From the NCBI GenBank assembly GCA_046304235.1, contig JBKCEW010000044.1, forward strand, positions 1 through 18,384: a DNA stretch of 18,384 bases, in the 5' to 3' direction. Source of the DNA: CANHVK01 sp046304235. GTDB lineage: Bacteria > Bacteroidota > Bacteroidia > Flavobacteriales_D > Crocinitomicaceae. The notes below the pieces were generated by a model. The model was not told where the DNA came from, did not search any database, and was given only the letters and a program-made list of their open reading frames with translations. Of the stretch, positions 16,858 to 18,384 are shown in pieces. A program made the position numbers and the translations under genes. Numbering within the stretch: the stretch's first letter is position 1; every line of letters begins with the position of its first letter.

Positions 16858-18384
16858 ATGAAAAATGAATCGTCAATCGATCAACAATTAATCTCGTTTA
16901 AAAATGCCTTGTTGAATATCCCATCAACAGACATTCTGGTTCATTGCGATATCGAAAACCCGAAACTAAAAAAGATACTGAATCCAACATTAGATGAAAC
17001 AGTAACCATAGATAAAGCGTGGAAAAACATACTAAAACAAAACGAAAACCTAAGCTCTACAAATAATTCAGCATCTACATTATGTTTGGCAAGTGGTATT
17101 TTCAAAAACGAAAAACAAACCCCAATCTTTATAACACCGCTACATTTTCAGTGGATAGTAAAAAATCAAACGTTTCAATTGGAACCGATTTGGGAAAACA
17201 CCTTTATCAATCCTTGGTTAGAAAAACAACTGAAAACGTATCAACAAGAAATTCAATTTGATAGCGAAAAAAGCATTCAAGAAAACATCATAGCAATTCA
17301 ACACATCGAGTTTTTTCAAAAACAAGGAGTATCTATCGAAGAAACCTATTTTATCGGAAACTTCCATCACCACCGATTTTTAATTCTTCGAGAAATAGAA
17401 ACACTTTTAAACAAACCAAAAAGTAAACTCGTTCAACAACTATTCGGAGAGAAAAATCAAATAACAGAACCATTACAACTCAAAATAGGACAATTAACTT
17501 CTCAAGACAGCGACCAAAACGAAGCGATTACAACGTTTGAAAAAGAAAATCTAGTCGTAGAAGGTCCTCCGGGAACAGGAAAATCAACCCTCATCACGAA
17601 CCTCATCGGTAAAAGTGTCTCATCCAATTACAAGGTACTTTTATTCTCTGAAAAGAAAGTTGCATTGGAAATCATCTACCAAAAAGCAAAACAACATCAT
17701 ATTGAAAACCTGTGTTATTATAATCCAGAAAATAAAACAGAACCATTTATTCGCACACTTGAAAAAAGTTGGAAACAAATGGAAGTCTTTTCGGAAATTA
17801 AAGACAAAAACCTATTTGTTAGCAAACAATATAGAAACCAACTGCAATCGCTTTTAGATAAATTAAATAGTCCAACCCTTATTGAGAACTGTTCCTATAA
17901 AGAAATAAAAGACTGGTTCCAAAACAATACACCAACAGAAGGTATTTTTCTTACACAACATATAACAATCGATACTTGGAAAAAGCACGAAAATGTAATT
18001 GAAAAACTATATGAAGGCGAACACATCCTCCCTCCTTTTTACGGGTATAAAAAAATAGGTCTAGAAGAACAAAATGAAATAGAAAAATTAAACGAAAAAT
18101 GTAGTTTATTTATAGAATATGTAGAAAAATTTAACCTGGAAAATAAAAAACTATTAAATACGTTTAAACGAAAAATATCATTTATACAAATAATTAATAA
18201 TGAAAAATATAAATTATACTATACCATTTATATAAATAAAAATAAAAAAGTAAAATTTCAGAAATTAATACAGAAATACAAGACTCAAATTAATAAAATA
18301 AACGAACATAAAAATGATTATCATGCGTGGTCGAAAATACCAACGATTACACAACTTGAACATTGGAAAGAAACATTAAAAAAT
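16858..18384 (+). CDS. DUF4011/UPF1-like superfamily 1 helicase, N-terminal part (runs off the window)
   Basis: An open frame of 509 codons starts at ATG 16858 and reaches the window edge without a stop; a stop in frame lies at 16804-16806. The Walker A motif GPPGTGKS is at 236-243, preceded by QDSDQNEAI (a Q-motif-like block) at 216-224 and followed by VLLFSEKKVALEIIYQK at 260-276. This mirrors the VLFVSEKxAALEVV block of DUF4011-type SF1 helicases. Residues 75-125 (LASGIFKNE, PIFITPL, then NPWLEKQL) resemble the DUF4011 N-terminal region that precedes the ATPase. Walker B and the later helicase motifs lie beyond the edge. After about residue 398 the sequence turns into a lysine-, asparagine- and isoleucine-rich, probably coiled-coil, insert. 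Such helicases occur alone or in defence loci; the missing 3' part and neighbours decide this. It is divergent from mfd. Confidence 0.85.
   Translation, partial: MKNESSIDQQLISFKNALLNIPSTDILVHCDIENPKLKKILNPTLDETVTIDKAWKNILKQNENLSSTNNSASTLCLASGIFKNEKQTPIFITPLHFQWIVKNQTFQLEPIWENTFINPWLEKQLKTYQQEIQFDSEKSIQENIIAIQHIEFFQKQGVSIEETYFIGNFHHHRFLILREIETLLNKPKSKLVQQLFGEKNQITEPLQLKIGQLTSQDSDQNEAITTFEKENLVVEGPPGTGKSTLITNLIGKSVSSNYKVLLFSEKKVALEIIYQKAKQHHIENLCYYNPENKTEPFIRTLEKSWKQMEVFSEIKDKNLFVSKQYRNQLQSLLDKLNSPTLIENCSYKEIKDWFQNNTPTEGIFLTQHITIDTWKKHENVIEKLYEGEHILPPFYGYKKIGLEEQNEIEKLNEKCSLFIEYVEKFNLENKKLLNTFKRKISFIQIINNEKYKLYYTIYINKNKKVKFQKLIQKYKTQINKINEHKNDYHAWSKIPTITQLEHWKETLKN

Noticed and set aside
17615..17857. 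Open frame inside the helicase gene in another phase
   Set aside because: It lies wholly within the helicase frame, which carries clear Walker A and family motifs; the overlapping frame has no recognisable features.
1..18384. CRISPR array, transposase, integrase, tRNA, rRNA or riboswitch
   Set aside because: I found no regularly spaced repeats, no mobile-element proteins, and no cloverleaf or known leader motif in the spacers.

Overview
The window looks like a chromosomal segment of an AT-rich Bacteroidota, most likely a member of the Flavobacteriales. The support is the gene content: a T9SS type B sorting domain (CHU_C), a PorP/SprF-family partner, a carboxypeptidase-regulatory-domain TonB receptor, BshC of bacillithiol synthesis, and HAO of the kynurenine/NAD route. 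Several genes also have TAnnTTTG-like -7 boxes and no clear Shine-Dalgarno sequences. I cannot fix the genus.

Left end (1-1248): a minus-strand pair, a biotin carboxyl carrier-like protein followed by 3-hydroxyanthranilate 3,4-dioxygenase, ending in a clear intrinsic terminator. Region 1249-4659 (plus): a lipoprotein M1 aminopeptidase overlaps by ATGA a small monoheme cytochrome c lipoprotein. Then comes a separately promoted acidic protein of unknown function with a strong terminator. Region 4666-8864 (minus): bshC, overlapping a TonB-dependent receptor. Region 8927-9428 (plus): a cyclophilin with its own promoter and terminator.

Region 9495-10930 (plus): a very small protein that is little more than a signal peptide and a CHU_C sorting domain, overlapping by ATGA a PorP/SprF-family outer-membrane protein with a lysine-rich tail. 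Region 10927-13117 (minus): a three-gene operon of a four-helix, His-rich membrane protein (b561-like layout), a YceI-family periplasmic protein, and an EamA/DMT transporter. Region 13215-16571 (minus): full-length mfd. Region 16858 to the right edge (plus): the first 509 codons of a large DUF4011/UPF1-like superfamily 1 helicase, whose sequence becomes extremely AT-rich after about 18050.

Most of the window is ordinary housekeeping and envelope biology. The parts most worth a second look are the minimal CHU_C plus PorP/SprF pair, the proposed di-heme b561-like protein with YceI, and the truncated helicase, whose missing downstream context decides whether it belongs to a defence locus. I saw no mobile element, CRISPR array, tRNA or rRNA, and I do not claim a proven new system.
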